Below, one piece after another: positions 21,901 to 35,396 of a stretch of DNA of 64,000 nt; position 1 is the first letter of the stretch; each line of letters begins with the position of its first letter. Position numbers and translations under genes: made by a program. The DNA is from Morella rubra. Lineage: Eukaryota; Streptophyta; Magnoliopsida; Fagales; Myricaceae. The notes beneath the pieces were generated by a model, which worked only from the letters and a program-made list of their open reading frames with translations, did no database searches and was not told where the DNA came from. Location: positions 4,501,386 through 4,565,385 of the forward strand of contig CM025853.1 of NCBI GenBank assembly GCA_003952965.2, read 5' to 3'.

Positions 21901-24900
21901 AATTGTGTTTGCCTGCATTTCTCCCTTCGCAATAACTTCCTGAATTTCTCCTGGACACAAAAATTGTTTCACTTGCTCATTTTCTATGTCAGCTCCATGA
22001 GTATCTATATTGCCACATGAATTAAGTGATGATTCTGTCGTGCAAACCACATTATTGTCCCCCACAAGTGAAATTACTCTCTTCTTTAGATTCCTTTTGG
22101 TTTTCCTCTTCTCCAAATAATCCACATCTTGGGTGACCAAACTAGAAATTTCATCATCATGAGCAGCAGCAGCAGGAGGACAATCATTCCGTTGTGATTG
22201 CTGAAACTGTTCTAAAGTTCGAAGTTTCTGCATACTAGACATTTTATAAGAACACCAATAAGATATGCCATTTTGTCTTACATGGGAACTTTCACTTCTT
22301 TGGTCAAAATCCTTACTCTCCAATTCTATTGAAGATAAGTGCCCTTCAACACTCCTAGGATACTTCTCATTCAGTGACTTGTCAATTTCAGGTACTGATT
22401 CAGAGAAATCATCATCACTACAGCTTGTGTTACTGTCTGATGATGCAACTGAATAAGACTCCGCAGATAGCTGCAAAATTTCTTCGACTAAGTTGTGGCG
22501 GCGATGGAGAATGTCCTCTTGATAATGAGGGGGAGATCCAGGGCAAGCACAGGAAGAAGGAGACTGTGATACATCATCAATGGCTGATAACCGTGGTATC
22601 ATGACATTGTCAACCACCCTATGACAGCCTTGGATGGCATAAATAACAGGCTGCGAGCTTTTAGCTTGCATAGAAAAAGTATCAACCCTGTCTTGTGAAT
22701 AAGATTTTACATGCTCCTGTTTTTTATTGATCCTCACAATGTCAGCCAGAGAAACCGCACTACTCTTGCCCAGAAAACCAACTTCGCTAAAGTATGGATT
22801 AACAGGCAGACCAGTAGATATATCTGCAAAAGAATTATCAGAATCTAAAATATTTGTACTACTCTCATCTCCAGAAGCTTGAACAGAGTCTGAGATATAT
22901 CTCGAACTTTCACCAAGATTTCTTTTGCTTGACTTTCTTTTCACATAGTTTTCTTTCTCATCATGCAGCGTTTCCCCAATCGATTTAGTTCCCTCTACAA
23001 AATTCTCAGAAGCATGATCCATCCACTCCCTAAACTCACGTAACCAAAGAACGGAACGCTCTTTCTTCATGAGTTCAACTCTATTCATCAGATCAACAAC
23101 TTCAGCTTCTTCATCACACGTGACAGTCTCGTCTCTGCTCTGAATGTCAATATCACATGATACAGACTCTTGGTCAGAACATGTGCTCTCTTCCTCATTC
23201 TGAATAGAAGCAAGACGAGATACCTTTCTCTGTAAAACATTAAAGCATAAGACGACTGCCTAAATCAATGTTAATGAAGAGGATAAGTAACATATATCCA
23301 TAGATATGTGTGTATATATATAAATGCGAGCACTCAAACATAAAGTGTTACTTTTTTGTTTTGACCAACATAAAGTGTTACTTATAAATGAATGCCTAGC
23401 TCTGCATTAGTCTAACAATTGCATACCCTTTTTTGATTAATACTCCCCTCTTCTTTAGCTTCGTCTTTTGCAGGAGAATAAAATCCAAAGGTGGCAGGTC
23501 GCTTCTGCCTGCTGGCAATAATAATTTGCCGCTTCCAGAACTCTTTCGTGCTGACGTGCCTGTCATCTAAATTCAACTAATCGGCATACACCGAAAGAGT
23601 GAAAATTGTCAGCTCAGCAGGGGCACAAAATTGAGAAAAGAATAATGAAATGCTTGCTTAAATCCTCTGACTCTATAACTAGTCCAAACCTAACCATGAA
23701 GAACATTAAATGTTAAAAAAACAGAACAGACAGGAGAGTTAGAAACACAAATCATGGCTTACTTTCTCTGGATAAGTGAAATAGCTGAAAACTTGTGCTC
23801 TGTACCATCGGGCACAACATAATGGATTTCCTTCCAACCACAAGCTTCGTAGAGAGGGAAGGCACGCAAGGAACTCTATCTCTAAGAAATTGGAAATGAT
23901 ATTGTAGGAAACATCAAGCCCTTCAAGCGACTTCAAGTTCTCAATCCCGTGCAATGTTGTTAGAGCATTGTTCCTCAAAACAAGTTTAACAATAGGACAA
24001 GAGACCTGCACAGTTCAACAAAATCAGTAAGTTGATCCAAAGCTAATTCCTATATTAAAAGTTGAAAGCAAAAGGCAAACTCACCCTATAAAGCATGCAA
24101 CATAATGTCCAATGTCAGTAGTTTGCCAAGGTACATTTTGAAAACCAGGGAAAAAGATTCTATATAAATATTCGGATAACCAAAATGTCCCATATCAGAA
24201 TTTCTCAGCATTTCAAGATAGAAGTTGCAAATCTAATACCACAGAAACAGCACTTTTGGTTCTAGACCATGCATCACGAAAGTATGAAGATCTTTAAATG
24301 TGACGGTAAAACATCTTTATCAAAATGAAGCTTGTACATGTTGTCTTATGGTGTATGTGAAAGTTTTCCTCCGTAACCAGGGCTGGTGATACATAGGGAC
24401 AACACATGCGTAAATACTGAGAGATAATGCTCTCTGACATCAGATGAAATTCATGAGTGAAGGCGGATGCCATGAAGGAAGGTCTGAATGAGGCCTGGCC
24501 TTCCAACTTAGATTGAGAAATGATCTAAAACATTCACAAAACTACTACCACATAAGTTAGGTTGAGTTTGAGTACTAAAATTTTAGAGAGGTTAAAATTT
24601 TAGGGTATTGAAATTGGTGAAAAAGTGAAGAGAGAGATTGTTTGAATGAATTTTTTATACTTATCATAGTGAAAAGTAATGATTTGATGGGGGGGGGAGA
24701 GAGATTATATTGTAATTACTTTATTATGTTAAAATTTTAGAAGACCTAAAATTTTGGTAAACAAACAAACCCTTAGTGTGGCGAAGCTGAGAAAAAGCAG
24801 GTTTTAGGAAAATATGAAGTGCTCTATCGGGGCATGATGCTGCAACTGGGGGTGATTATTTAACAGGGCATTGTATGATGCTGCAGCTGTGGTTGATTAC

Positions 24901-26545
24901 TTAACAGGGCATCATATGATGCTGCAACTGTGGATGGTACTTAACACAGCAGCAGACACAAACTGTAGATATTGTCCATCCAAGAAACCACAAGAAGCCT
25001 AATTTGATTCAAGCTGCAATTGCTTTGTATACCAATGCTAGAGCTTGAAATATAGATTGCTCACTAATTCCTGAGATAATCTGAAAAGGCCTTTTTATCC
25101 TTCTCTTTATTTTAAATGGGAAGAAAGAACTTCTTAGTCCAGAATCCTGCGTTGTCCACAAATCATTTTTCCAATTGCAACCATAACATTGAATAATTTG
25201 CTGTAAGTAATCCGGAAAACTAAACCCTGAAGATGAGATAGAAATGTGCTAGAGCTCATAGGCAAACATTCATCACCTTGTTAACTTTAAACAGCACATA
25301 TAGATATAATACACCCGTCACAAGAACTCTCTGATAAAAAATCTTACAAGGACCCAAAAAAATACTTCCAGACAATTAATTTTAACATGAGTCAACTACT
25401 ACAAGTAAATACCTCGGTGAAATACGCGATTGATCTTAGTTGATTAAAACCAAGATCCAGGTGCTTCAATTTTGTACACTTGCGGAGATTATCCACTTTT
25501 GCAAACTTGTTCCGGCTCAGATCAAGCGTTTCAACAGCAGGAAGAAGTTGCAAAGACTCATCCATGAGAACCATGCCATTGCATGCACACGAACTGAAGG
25601 ACAAGCGGTTCCATTGTGGAGAGTCCTTTACCTCAGCAATTCTACTCGCAAAAATATGTCGTAGAGCGTCCTTAATTATACCCAATAACAAAGAGGGGGA
25701 AAAAAGCTAGTTAGCTCTAATAGCAAACTGATTGATCATATCATTAAATACACCTAACAACAAAAGGGCGAAAAATAGAAAGTTCGAAAAGTGAGATTCT
25801 GATTCGAGATGTATGACTCGAAGTCTATGGGTGGTGAGAAATTCAAGAACCATAAGGGAGTCGTTATATTTCTGATGAAATTAGAAAAGAGAGGCATTCA
25901 AAATTTAAGAATCTAAGCCTTTCCACTTAGCAATAAGCAAAGTAGGAGTCGAAAATATAATTTTTCTATTAAAAAACAAGCTCCAAGGCATTCCTATGAA
26001 TAATTTATAGTACGTGAAAATACTAATTCTCAAATCCAAATACAAATCACACTTGTCTATTTTCCATTCCCTAAGCTTCTCAGCAAGAAAGCAAACAAAC
26101 TCACCGTAGAGTTGTGGCATATGATCTTTTCCAAAGTGTACCTCAGCTCCAACAGCCCTCGGGCCGCCGAGGTGGACAAATCGCAGCCTCTGAGCTCCAG
26201 AACTCTCAGCCTCCCAAACGGGCGCAACGAAAGAGGCGTGGGGTCCCGCGACGGCGGTGGCAGCGCCGAGACGACCTTGAGCGAGGGCAGCAGGCGCAGA
26301 ATCCGGCGAAGATGCTCGAGCGCGCGGTGGTCCCCGAGGTCCGACACGTAGGAGCGGAGGTAGTCGACGGGCGCACCTGCCAGCAGGCTCTCGAGCTCGT
26401 TCAGCGCCTCCAGACGGGACTGCACGTAGTGCAACCCGGCCGGGTTCAGCTTCAGGACTGTGGCACCGTCCAGCAACACACCGGCATGCCCGTCAATGAA
26501 TTTCACCAGCTTCTCCAGGTACCGATCCCCGGTCACAATCGCCAT
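18981..26545 (-). CDS. Large SDS22-type leucine-rich repeat protein (outer-arm dynein light chain 1-like)
   Basis: Eleven exons on the minus strand: 26545-26105, 25670-25413, 24005-23763, 23576-23427, 23229-21722, 21296-21217, 21108-21027, 20950-20828, 20671-20565, 20205-20048 and 19226-18981. Phases agree throughout and give 1131 residues. The N-terminus (MAIVTGDRYLEKLVKFI) and exon 1 are conserved in the plant family. LRRs occupy about residues 190-310 (ETLDLSRNKFAKVDNL, KHLDLGFNQLRSI, LEGLDVSYNIISNF, SLWLEGNPLCCARWYR), followed by the KEFWKRQIIIASRQKRPATF segment. Exon 5 encodes about 500 low-complexity, Ser- and acid-rich residues. The C-terminal exons are more ordered. I recall this as the product of Arabidopsis At3g17920, the neighbour of SURF1 there. 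Molecular function is unknown. Flowering plants that lack motile cilia still keep it, so a dynein role is unlikely. Confidence 0.92.
24540..24780. mobile_element. Possible MITE-like insertion in intron 2 of the LRR gene
   Basis: AT-rich segment with repeated TTAAAATTTTAG near both ends and a right end AAACAAACAAACCCTTA typical of small plant DNA elements. A G9 run sits in the middle. The left terminus is not well defined and no target duplication was identified, so the call is weak. Confidence 0.35.
24834..24955. repeat. Three tandem copies of an approximately 50-bp unit in LRR intron 2
   Basis: The unit CATGATGCTGCAACTG..GTGATTA-TTAACAGGG recurs near 24834, 24884 and 24914-24950 with small changes. 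It lies between LRR exons 2 and 3 and is non-coding. Confidence 0.7.
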
Positions 26546-29435
26546 TTCCTCGGCGATCTTCTTCGTAGCTACTAGAATTTCAATCGAGAAAAAGACATGA
26601 GGTCATTTTTTGGATAGAGCACACACATAGGAGAAAGTGTGTCTCTATGTCTGTGCGTTGGCGGGATAGAGAATTTGAGAGAGAGAGAGTTCAGAAAATG
26701 AGGAATTTTTAGAGAGACGGGGGGAAAGGAGGTTCGGGGGGCACTGGGGAAAGAGAAACGGCCATGGCTCTCTCCGAGAGAGAGAGAGAGGGGTTTTTTT
26801 TTAATTTTTTTTTTTTAAATATTGTGTGTGTTTGGATCCAGAAGGAGGTGTGAAATTATTGACTGGATGGGTATAATGATTGGGTTAGACCCTGTCGTTT
26901 TGGGATGTTCATAGTGGGAAATTCGTATTTTAATATAAAAAATGCAACGAAGGCATATGATGAAGTTACAAGGGACACCTGAGCATTCCTTGCAGTCTAC
27001 ATTGGGACCCAACGCGTTCTCGCTGGATATTACAGTTCAGGCAAAACCGCTGGCCTTTCCGGTTCGAACGGGCCAGACCGGAAGACTGCACATTGTTTTT
27101 GCTTCTGTTTGGGACCATATTTCATTTTTTTTTAATAAAAAGAAATAGTAAACTGGACCCAAATAGAAAAATTTAAGTGGCACTTAATCTGTCTCAGGGC
27201 TTTGATTTTTTTTTTTCCTCTTTATACAAAAAAAAAATAAAAAAATTAAAACTTGAGATTTGAATAAGCGGTTTCACTTTCCAGGAAAGTAGCAAAGCGT
27301 TTGAGCTGCGGTAGATCATTAGCTTGGGACGTCACATTTTGACCATCTATATTTGAATGCTTAAATTCTTTGCACATCCAATACCAACGGTCCAACCCCT
27401 CTTTCCAAAAGTACTTTTTTGTTTTGTTTTTTCTTTCGTTTTTGCTCTCTATATCTTAAAGTAATAATTTCTATGAGTTTTCTTACTACTAAAGTCCCAG
27501 TAAAAGTGGCTTATGAAAGAACAACAAAACACACTAAAGTCCAAACGTAGAGGATTACGTATTAACCACTAAATTACAAACCTACATATAAAAGGGTTAG
27601 TAAAAGTTAACAAATATATATATATTGGATCTTAATACTTTACAGCTCGAATGATAAAGTTTATAGTATTTCATTACTAAGTATTAATTTTGTACACTTT
27701 GCATCCTCCACCTTTAATTTTAACAAAAGTTAATATTTTTAGAGAAGAATTGATAATTTTAACCTTATAAAATATTATGATCCAAAAATTGTGGAGATAA
27801 AATCATCATTTTATTAATAATATATTAATTCTCAATCAAACTAAAACAAAGTATTAGGACTCCACAAATAACTGATCTAAAAGTGTATTTAACTCAACAA
27901 TAACTTGGTTCAAACTCTTCCCCGCTGTTACATATTGCGTGAAGCAAGGTTCAATTAACTTTTCCAGGCTGTCAGCATAATTAAAAAAAAAAAAAAAAAA
28001 TCCCTTCCCGGCTGTTACATATTGCGTGAATATTGCTTCTAGTAAGGGATCCAACTTCGTTAATTGGAACATATTGTCAATTCACGCGTTTGATGTAGCT
28101 CTGTTCCTTTTTACTACCTTTTGAAATATTTAATATTTAATTTAAATTTATATATCCCACATGTTGTTACATGTACTGACATGGAGATTGTTTAATTTAA
28201 AAATGATATCTAGAATTTTGAAAAACAAAACCTTAAAATTGCTCTTAAGAAATCAAGAAAATATTATAGTAAATATATAAGCAAACAAATTTTTTAAAAA
28301 ATTTTAAATTTATAGGAGAAAATTTTGAAGTTTTAACTTATATGGGGGTTGTATAAAAAGTTAGTGAAAATTTTTAATTGTAGAATGATTTTTATGAGAA
28401 TTTTTTTGAAAGCAAGAAGAGATGATATTTGATGGAATTTTTTAATGAAAAAGTTATAAATTTGTTAAAAAGTGAGAAGAAAAAAAGATGAAAACAATAT
28501 TAAAGTTAGCGTGAAAATGTTGAGATTTTGATGTCTGGTTCTAAAATTCTGAGCATTTTAAAAAATTGTCTTAATTTTTTTTAAAAAAAGTTAATTACCA
28601 AACATAAAAATAAAATTGAAACGTTGATATTGCATCTGACATGTTCGAGAGTATTCCCGTGTTTGGGAACCCCCACAGCAGGTCGAGAGTTCAGATGAAA
28701 GCCCTCCAACACGTTATCCAATTGGAGTAATCGAGGTAATGTGTTCACATCTGTTTCTGCATAGAAAACAAAAGCCGGACAGAAACAAACAATGTAAATT
28801 GGCTGCACTGTCACTGCGTCACGTGCAATCAGCAATTGCGTCAAATTGGTTTCTGCAGAGCAGAGAACGTGAGGAATGGACTGCTGGCTGCTGCAGTGCG
28901 ATAACTTTGGCTCTACTGTCACATGCAATCGGCCATTCTCTGCTTATCAAGTACGAACAGTCAAATACCCCTTTTTATATATGTGGAAAGGGATATATGA
29001 GGCTTCCAATTGATTCCGGAAACAGTTTTCCGCAAGCCATCATAAATCCTTGTGGGGGCAACTGGCAAGTTCGCATAGTCACTGTCAATGAGCTTTTGAC
29101 TTAGCGTGTCCTCACTCCTAACTGAACCGGCCGGAGGTTCATTCTCCAGACCCGCATGCATCGAGTGTATGCAACGAAAACTGTTTCAAGAGAAGTGTTC
29201 ACATGAGTTTTCGGCAAAAGGTAGCACTAAATGCACTCTTTCCCCCCAGCAAACCGGGCAAGTGTTGTCAGCTGAAATTCATCCGAGTCCTCCTCGTTAG
29301 GACTTCAAATTATAAACCAAGTTGAATCCTGATTAGGGTTCTCATAATTGGGTTTTTTTACTTTGCTATGCAACTCAAACCAAATCAAAGCTTGATCCTA
29401 GCTAAAAGAAAAAAACAGGAGGTTTTAGTTACGGA
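26546..29435. other. Upstream flank of the LRR gene, AT-rich intergenic DNA
   Basis: The first 250 bp hold the LRR 5' UTR and promoter with two GA-rich tracts (near 26680 and 26780). The rest is AT-rich. A short segment containing GCTGTTACATATTGCGTGAA occurs twice near 27925 and 28010, separated by poly(A). I see no gene. Confidence 0.4.
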
Positions 29436-29439
29436 GCTA

Positions 29440-29765
29440 AATAATTAAATTGATTAAATATACTTTTCACTCTTCGATTATTGGAGTTCTAACACTTTTC
29501 ATCTTCAACTGTTAATTTGAACGAAAATTACTATCTTAGTTCAGTAAAATGATAATTTTACCTTCATATTTTTTTTAATAATTATATTTTTGTATAGGGG
29601 TACATTCGTCATTTCATCAAACTAAAATAGTAATTTCTATCTAAATTAACAGTTGAGAATGAAAAGTGTAAAAGATTTATAGTTGAAGGACGAAATGTAA
29701 CAAATTAATCTGGAAATAAAGTGTAAGAACTCCAATACTCAATAAGCGAAAAATATATTTTTCTC
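29440..29765. mobile_element. MITE-like inverted repeat, about 325 bp
   Basis: The left part (ATACTTTTCACTCTTCGATTATTGGAGTTCTAACAC, read in pieces) is matched in reverse on the right (GTAAGAACTCCAATACTC..AAATATATTTTTC). The ATTTT-rich centre also pairs, for example AAAATTACTATCTTAGTT with its inverse near 29620. It looks like a folded non-autonomous DNA element. Exact ends and target duplication are uncertain. Confidence 0.55.
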
Positions 29766-30652
29766 TAATTAAATATCGTTGCTAAAACCCTTATATTAGC
29801 ACGAGATCGACAGGTTCGTGTTTATTTCAAAATGAATTTGAACATGCTCATCATATTTATTGAGTTGGTTAAGTAAAGTAGCATCACCTTTTAGGGTACG
29901 CGATGGTTTTGTCTCCTAAAGTCAAAAGTGAGCAATTAATGTCCTAATTTAGTTCAAAATTTGGATCCGTCCCTATCATTCTAATTGCCACGAAGTTAGG
30001 AGTAAATTGACAGGTAAACTCGACAGAGGCACATGGGAACTTCCATGTCTAGAGAGATTTTTCCAAAGTTCAATGGGTAAAGCGGAAAAAATACCAATTA
30101 GTTGGCTCTTATTTTGACGGATTGTCCATTTTCAAACATCAGGGGTGGATTATGACAATTTGCCTGCCCTGTCTGTCCTGGCTATCTAAGTAAGTTTTGC
30201 TTCCTGTTAATTCCTACAAGTCATCTCTAATATTTCCTCCTCCTATGTAAATGTGCTGCATTCAGCATTTATAATTTCTCCAAGACACGCAGCAAAGTGC
30301 TGATTCTTGACAAATTTTTTCTTAAAATTTGGAGATGAACAGATTATCTTCAGCCAACGAATAAGTTTGAGCTTGGTTTATTCAAGCTTAATGGGTTTAA
30401 GTAATTGAGCTGTAAACTTGAGCTCTGGTTAATGAATGAGCACGAGCAGACATCTTGATGAACCAAATCTGAGCTATTTGCAAGTAACTGGGTTCATTTT
30501 ATATACCATTGAACATGATTCAGAAAACTTGGAAGTAAAAAGCAAGCAGCCCTGATCATAGATAAGTTGCATTGAAAGGGAAGGGAAAAAAGTCAACATC
30601 ATACTTCCGAAGCAAGTCCTAAGCCCAACCAAAAAATCACATAAATTGAAGG

Positions 30653-31148
30653 GTTATGAACTTATTTGATCCCTAAGTTTTGACCCATTTTAATAATTAG
30701 TTCTTGGTTCCAAATTGATCATAAAAGTCTTGAGTTTGGAATTTTTATCAAACAAGTACTTTCGTTAAACTTTCATCTATAAAAGTTAATCATAAGTTAG
30801 TTCCAATAATAATCATCCAAAACTAAACTCATGTGACTTTTAATTTGTTTTTTTTAAGTTTTTTTCCTAATTTTTTAAAAACAAACTAAATTATTTAAAA
30901 AATATTAGAAAAAAAAAAAGCTTAAAAAAATTATAAGTCACATGATTTTAGTTTTGGGTTACACGTGTCAACTTATGATTGGAACTAATGTGTGAACCAT
31001 TAACTTTTAAGAATGAAATTTTAAGAAAAGGATTTTTGTGACAAAAATTATAAACTTAGGGACCTCTATGATCAATTTGAAAACCGAAGGATGATTTGTT
31101 AAAAGGGGTCAAAACCTAAGGACGAAATGGATACTTAACCCTAAATTG
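30653..31148. mobile_element. Non-autonomous DNA element with long inverted repeats, about 495 bp
   Basis: The left end (AAGGGTTATGAACTTATTTG) and right end (GATACTTAACCCT) are inverse to each other. The match continues inward: CTAAGTTTTGACCCATTTTA pairs with TAAAAGGGGTCAAAACCTAA, and AGTCACATGA-type sequences pair near the centre. No coding capacity is seen. Superfamily is not assigned because no clean target duplication was found. Confidence 0.65.
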
Positions 31149-32141
31149 AAACTGATGGATAACTTTCTATCATAATTTTGAATCATAATTTATGATCTCA
31201 CAAACCCACTTCTAATCTAATGTTAGTTTTCACTTTAACCTTAGGTTGAGTGGTTTGTTAGTTAAAATGATACATAGTTTGCTTCTAAGCAATTTTGGGA
31301 GGCCGTTTCCTATTTGGGGATCAAACCTCAATTAAGGAAGAGAATCTCCGGATAGCTAGCCAAGTGAGCACTTGGAAAAGGGTAACAGCAGCAATAATAA
31401 CTCCATGAACCAAGTTTGACCCTCAACCTACCCCAAGGGCCCTTTGGAACAAGCCATACCTTATAAAAAGTACTCATTTAAATACTTTAATGGCTCAAGG
31501 TTTCTTGCATGGGGAAAAACACAAACACTTCCAATCGTAAAACTACATTCCCCGCTTGCAGAGAGGATCAGCTCCTGCAAACTGCAAGTGACATCATGAC
31601 ACGAACAATTTCAGGGCAGGACTATCAGGGAACGACCTTGATACATTGTGTGTGAAACCAATACCAAATATTGCAATAGAGATAGCCAAATGAATCATGC
31701 GTGGCATCATTGTGGAAAATTTATTGTAAGCTAGTGTAGAGGATAATATATCAAGGGTAACAAAAAGTTGAAAAATGATCATAAAAGAGAGCTGGATTCT
31801 TCTAATCCACTTTTTCAAGCCAATGCCAATGCCAATGACAGTAACTCTAAGTCCAATCAGTAAAGCATCCTTCCTCGTGTAACCGAAAGGTCCCCACAGA
31901 AGAAACAAGAAAAAAGTCATGAAAGAAACTACTATAGTGCCTTCTTCTTGTTTTGTTCTTCTTTTCAGCTTCCAAATTCACAACATTGAAACCCGGAATC
32001 ATCACTTCTATCTTTCACTTAATGCACCTTATCATTTGAACTAGCAACACTCCTCTGCAGAAAAGACAAGGACAAACAATACTCAGCATTTACCGAAATT
32101 TACAGCTTGTTCTCTCAAACTGTCTCTCTCTCTCGTGTGTG

Positions 32142-33492
32142 TGTGATTAGGTGATAAAAATGGGTTACAAAAAGTGCCAAAATGCCTAAGTGTGACATAT
32201 TACTATGAATAAATGCCTAAGTTTACAAAGAGATTTTGAAAAGGCTTGAAATTAATGTAAGTTGCATTTTTGTGCTTAAAAAGAATATAATAATCCATTC
32301 ACTAACTCTTTGTCAATGTGCAGGAGGGCATTTTTGTCCACAAAAATGAGCATTCACGTTAATTGAAAGGAGCTAAAGATAAGAGGGCAAATAAGGAAAA
32401 ATAAAAAGAAAAGAGAAAGGATTCTGTTGCGATTTGGGGGAAGGACGTCGACCAAAGCATGGAGGGGAAGAAAAGAGAGGGTGCTGCGTGTGGAGAGGAG
32501 GAATGGAGCGCGTGGAAGAAATGGGGAGCTGGCCATTTTTCTGATATAGTCTCTCGACTAGATGGAGAAAAGGGGTGGTTGTTTTTGCTATATTTTTTTC
32601 CTTTATCTTTTCTCTCGAAACTTCTTGCTGCTGTGTTTGATGGGTTTCTCAGTACCAAAAACTTGGGTTTTGGTTTTATCTTGCATCGATTCGAGATTGT
32701 AAATTGATGGAAATGTTCTATTTTCAATTTCATTGTCGTTCATCATTTAGAGAGACGATTTTCGTTTGAAAACTGTTGAAATTCTTGAAATGGGTATTTT
32801 GTAGACTCTTGGCACAATCTACTCCGTTTATGGGTAAGATTTCATTAAGTCATTATTTGCCTAAAATCTCTCTTATGGATGATGAATCTATTCATTCTTT
32901 GATAGTTTGTGGAGTTTAATCTCTTTTATTTTCCAGTTATTGAATCCTTGATTGGAGAAGTAACTGAGTAACTTTAGCTCGATGATATTAATTTTAGATT
33001 GAGAATCGGTTTTGGTAAAATCAAAGCTCAAGTATCTTTTTAAATCTCTTTTCAGCAGACTTTTATTTGTCCTCAAAAATTGCTTATGCGCTTTTGAATT
33101 ACCTGCAACTTTGAATCTTGCGACTCATTTGAATTGCCTTTGAATCTTGCATTTCTTTTCAATTAACGTAATTCCTTTCTTTTACTTTTTGCCAATTTAT
33201 TTTCCTTTTATTTCGTTTTTGTTTTTACTCTCTTTTTGTTGTTTACGTTAACATTGCGTTTCCTTTCTTTTTGTTTTCCCTTTTGTCTTTTCTTCACTTA
33301 TTTCTATTTCACGTTAGCTTTTCCTTTTTCTTTCTTTTATTTTGTTTTGTTTTGTTTTGTTTTTGTTTTTATTTGTTTGTTTAGCCTTCTCTGTAACATC
33401 ATTGTCCCTGTGGAAATCGATCTTGGGACTTAACCTTTGTTTACAACTTGACAACTCTTGCACTTGAGAGTAATTCTTTTGTGAGCCAATCA
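32142..33492 (+). repeat. 5' LTR of the gypsy element
   Basis: Starts TGTGATTAGGTGATAAAAA and ends GTGAGCCAATCA. It matches 40116-41462 closely; visible differences are scattered substitutions, different T-tract lengths near 33330, and a 16-base block present only in the 3' LTR near 41150. Confidence 0.95.
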
Positions 33493-33498
33493 TGTTTT

Positions 33499-33516
33499 TG
33501 GTGCCGTTGCAGGGGA
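33499..33516 (+). promoter_or_regulatory. Primer-binding site of the gypsy element
   Basis: TGGTGCCGTTGCAGGGGA lies 6 bp after the 5' LTR. It resembles the complement of a tRNA-Asp 3' end with two mismatches, as in Athila-type elements. Confidence 0.75.
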
Positions 33517-33754
33517 CAATAGGTGTTCAACGAAGAAATTTTGCTGGAAGGAAAGAATTTCTAGCACTTTGAACCTCTTCACAGTTTTGGTGACTTCTAA
33601 ACTTTTACTGAACTTGTTAATTTGTTAGTCTAATTGGTTGTTTATGTCTATTTGGGTTTGGGATAGCACAAATCGTTTGGTTAGATCTGAATCAATTAGT
33701 TCTTCTGAATTTGTGTCCATATCTTTTAATTCATCATCTGAAACCCAAAGCACC

Positions 33755-34828
33755 ATGGCTGAAAACGAGGTATTTGACATTCAAAATAGAACACTTAGAG
33801 ATTACTTGCATCCTATTAGGACTAGCACTCCCTCATGCATCATCCAACCTTTGAATCCTAATAATTTTAACTTCAAAATTGGAATGATTCCTCTTTTACC
33901 CCATTTTCATGGCATGGAATCAGAAAATCCATATTTGCATGTGAAAGAATTTGAAGAGGTGTGCTCTACCTTTTTAGATCAAACATGTACTGAAGAGATA
34001 ATTAGATTGAAATTGTTCCCATTTTCATTAAAGGATAAAGCCAAAACATGGCTGAATTCTTTAAGATCGAGATCTATAGGCACATGGCAAGAGATGCAAA
34101 TCAAGTTTCTGAAAAAAAATTTCCCAATACATAGGACAAATGCATTGAAAAGACAAATCATGAATTTTGCCCAAACAGAATCTGAAACTTTTTACCAATG
34201 TTGGGAAAGATTCAAGGATCTTTTAAATTCTTGTCCGCATCATGGTTATGAAAATTGGCGTGTTATCAGTTTTTTCTATGAAAGTGTGACTCCTAAAATG
34301 CGCCAATTTGTTGAAACTATGTGTAATGGAGAATTTTTCAGTAAGGAACCCGATGATGCTTTTGAGTACTCCGATTATTTGGCTGAAAATGCACAATCAT
34401 GGGACACTACTGATGTGTATGATAGATCTAGAAGAGTTGAGTCAGAAAATGGTAGATATTCCTTGAAAGAAGAAGATGATTTGCATGCTAAGCTTACTTT
34501 GTTAACTAGAAAGATTGATGCCATGGAATTGAAAAAGGTTAATGAGGTACATGCTACACCCACAATTCATGAATCATGTAGTATTTGTGAGGATAATTCG
34601 CATTCCACAAAAGATTGTCCTGCAATTCCTGCTTTTAAAGAAGTATTAATGGATAAATCCAATGAAGTTAACATGGTTTTCAAGCCTTTTTCTAGTCCTT
34701 ATTCAAATACTTATAATTCAGGTTGGAGGAACCATCCAAATTTTAATTGGAGGAGTGAACAACACCAAGTACTGAACCCCACAACTGCCGGATCCTCCCA
34801 ATGCATGCAGCAACCAGCCCCATTGTAA
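33755..34828 (+). CDS. Gypsy gag-like protein
   Basis: 357 codons from ATG 33755; the same frame is open upstream to 33638. It contains the retrotransposon gag core (LKDKAKTWLNSL, FPIHRTNALKRQIMNFAQ, CPHHGYENWRVISFFYE). A CCHC-like knuckle lies near the C-terminus (CSICEDNSHSTKDCP). The frame ends at TAA 34826, where related elements usually continue into pol; gag-like linker sequence goes on in the next 450 bp with further stops. It would form virus-like particles in an active element. Confidence 0.8.
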   Translation: MAENEVFDIQNRTLRDYLHPIRTSTPSCIIQPLNPNNFNFKIGMIPLLPHFHGMESENPYLHVKEFEEVCSTFLDQTCTEEIIRLKLFPFSLKDKAKTWLNSLRSRSIGTWQEMQIKFLKKNFPIHRTNALKRQIMNFAQTESETFYQCWERFKDLLNSCPHHGYENWRVISFFYESVTPKMRQFVETMCNGEFFSKEPDDAFEYSDYLAENAQSWDTTDVYDRSRRVESENGRYSLKEEDDLHAKLTLLTRKIDAMELKKVNEVHATPTIHESCSICEDNSHSTKDCPAIPAFKEVLMDKSNEVNMVFKPFSSPYSNTYNSGWRNHPNFNWRSEQHQVLNPTTAGSSQCMQQPAPL

Positions 34829-35396
34829 AAGAATGGCTTGGAGGACACAGTTCAGCAGCTGTCCACCACCTTGCAACAGTTCATGCAAGGACAAGCCACC
34901 ATCAACAATCAAAATTCACAAGCCATCAATGACATCAGAGGGACTTTAACCAAGCTAGCCATAGCGTGGAGCTCTTAGGAGAAAAACAAGTTTCCCTCAC
35001 AGCCTCAACCAAACCCACAACATAAAGTGCAACAGTTTCAAACTGTTGCAGAAGCATCCAATGTCAAGAATGTGGAGGCAATCACCACCTTGAGGAGTGG
35101 TAAGGTGGTAGACATACCTGCACATGGTTCAGATAAAGCTGGTATGGTTTCTAAGCCTACTCCAAATGAGGACTCTCAACACTTTGCTGAAACTGAAAAT
35201 TCTGTTAAAAACATTCCATATGTTATACCAGCACCTTTCCCTCAAAGATTAGCTTCTTTGCACAAGGATAAACACCACGCTGAAATCCTAGAGATTTAAG
35301 TTAGGATAAACCATACCATTGTTAGATGCTATCTAACAAGTTCTTGCTTATGCTAAATTTCTTAAGGATTTATGCATCGTAAAAAGGAAACTGAAT

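Noticed and set aside
32354-32733. Open frames inside the gypsy LTRs (both strands)
   Set aside because: Repeated in the second LTR with frameshifts; no protein family features. Chance frames.
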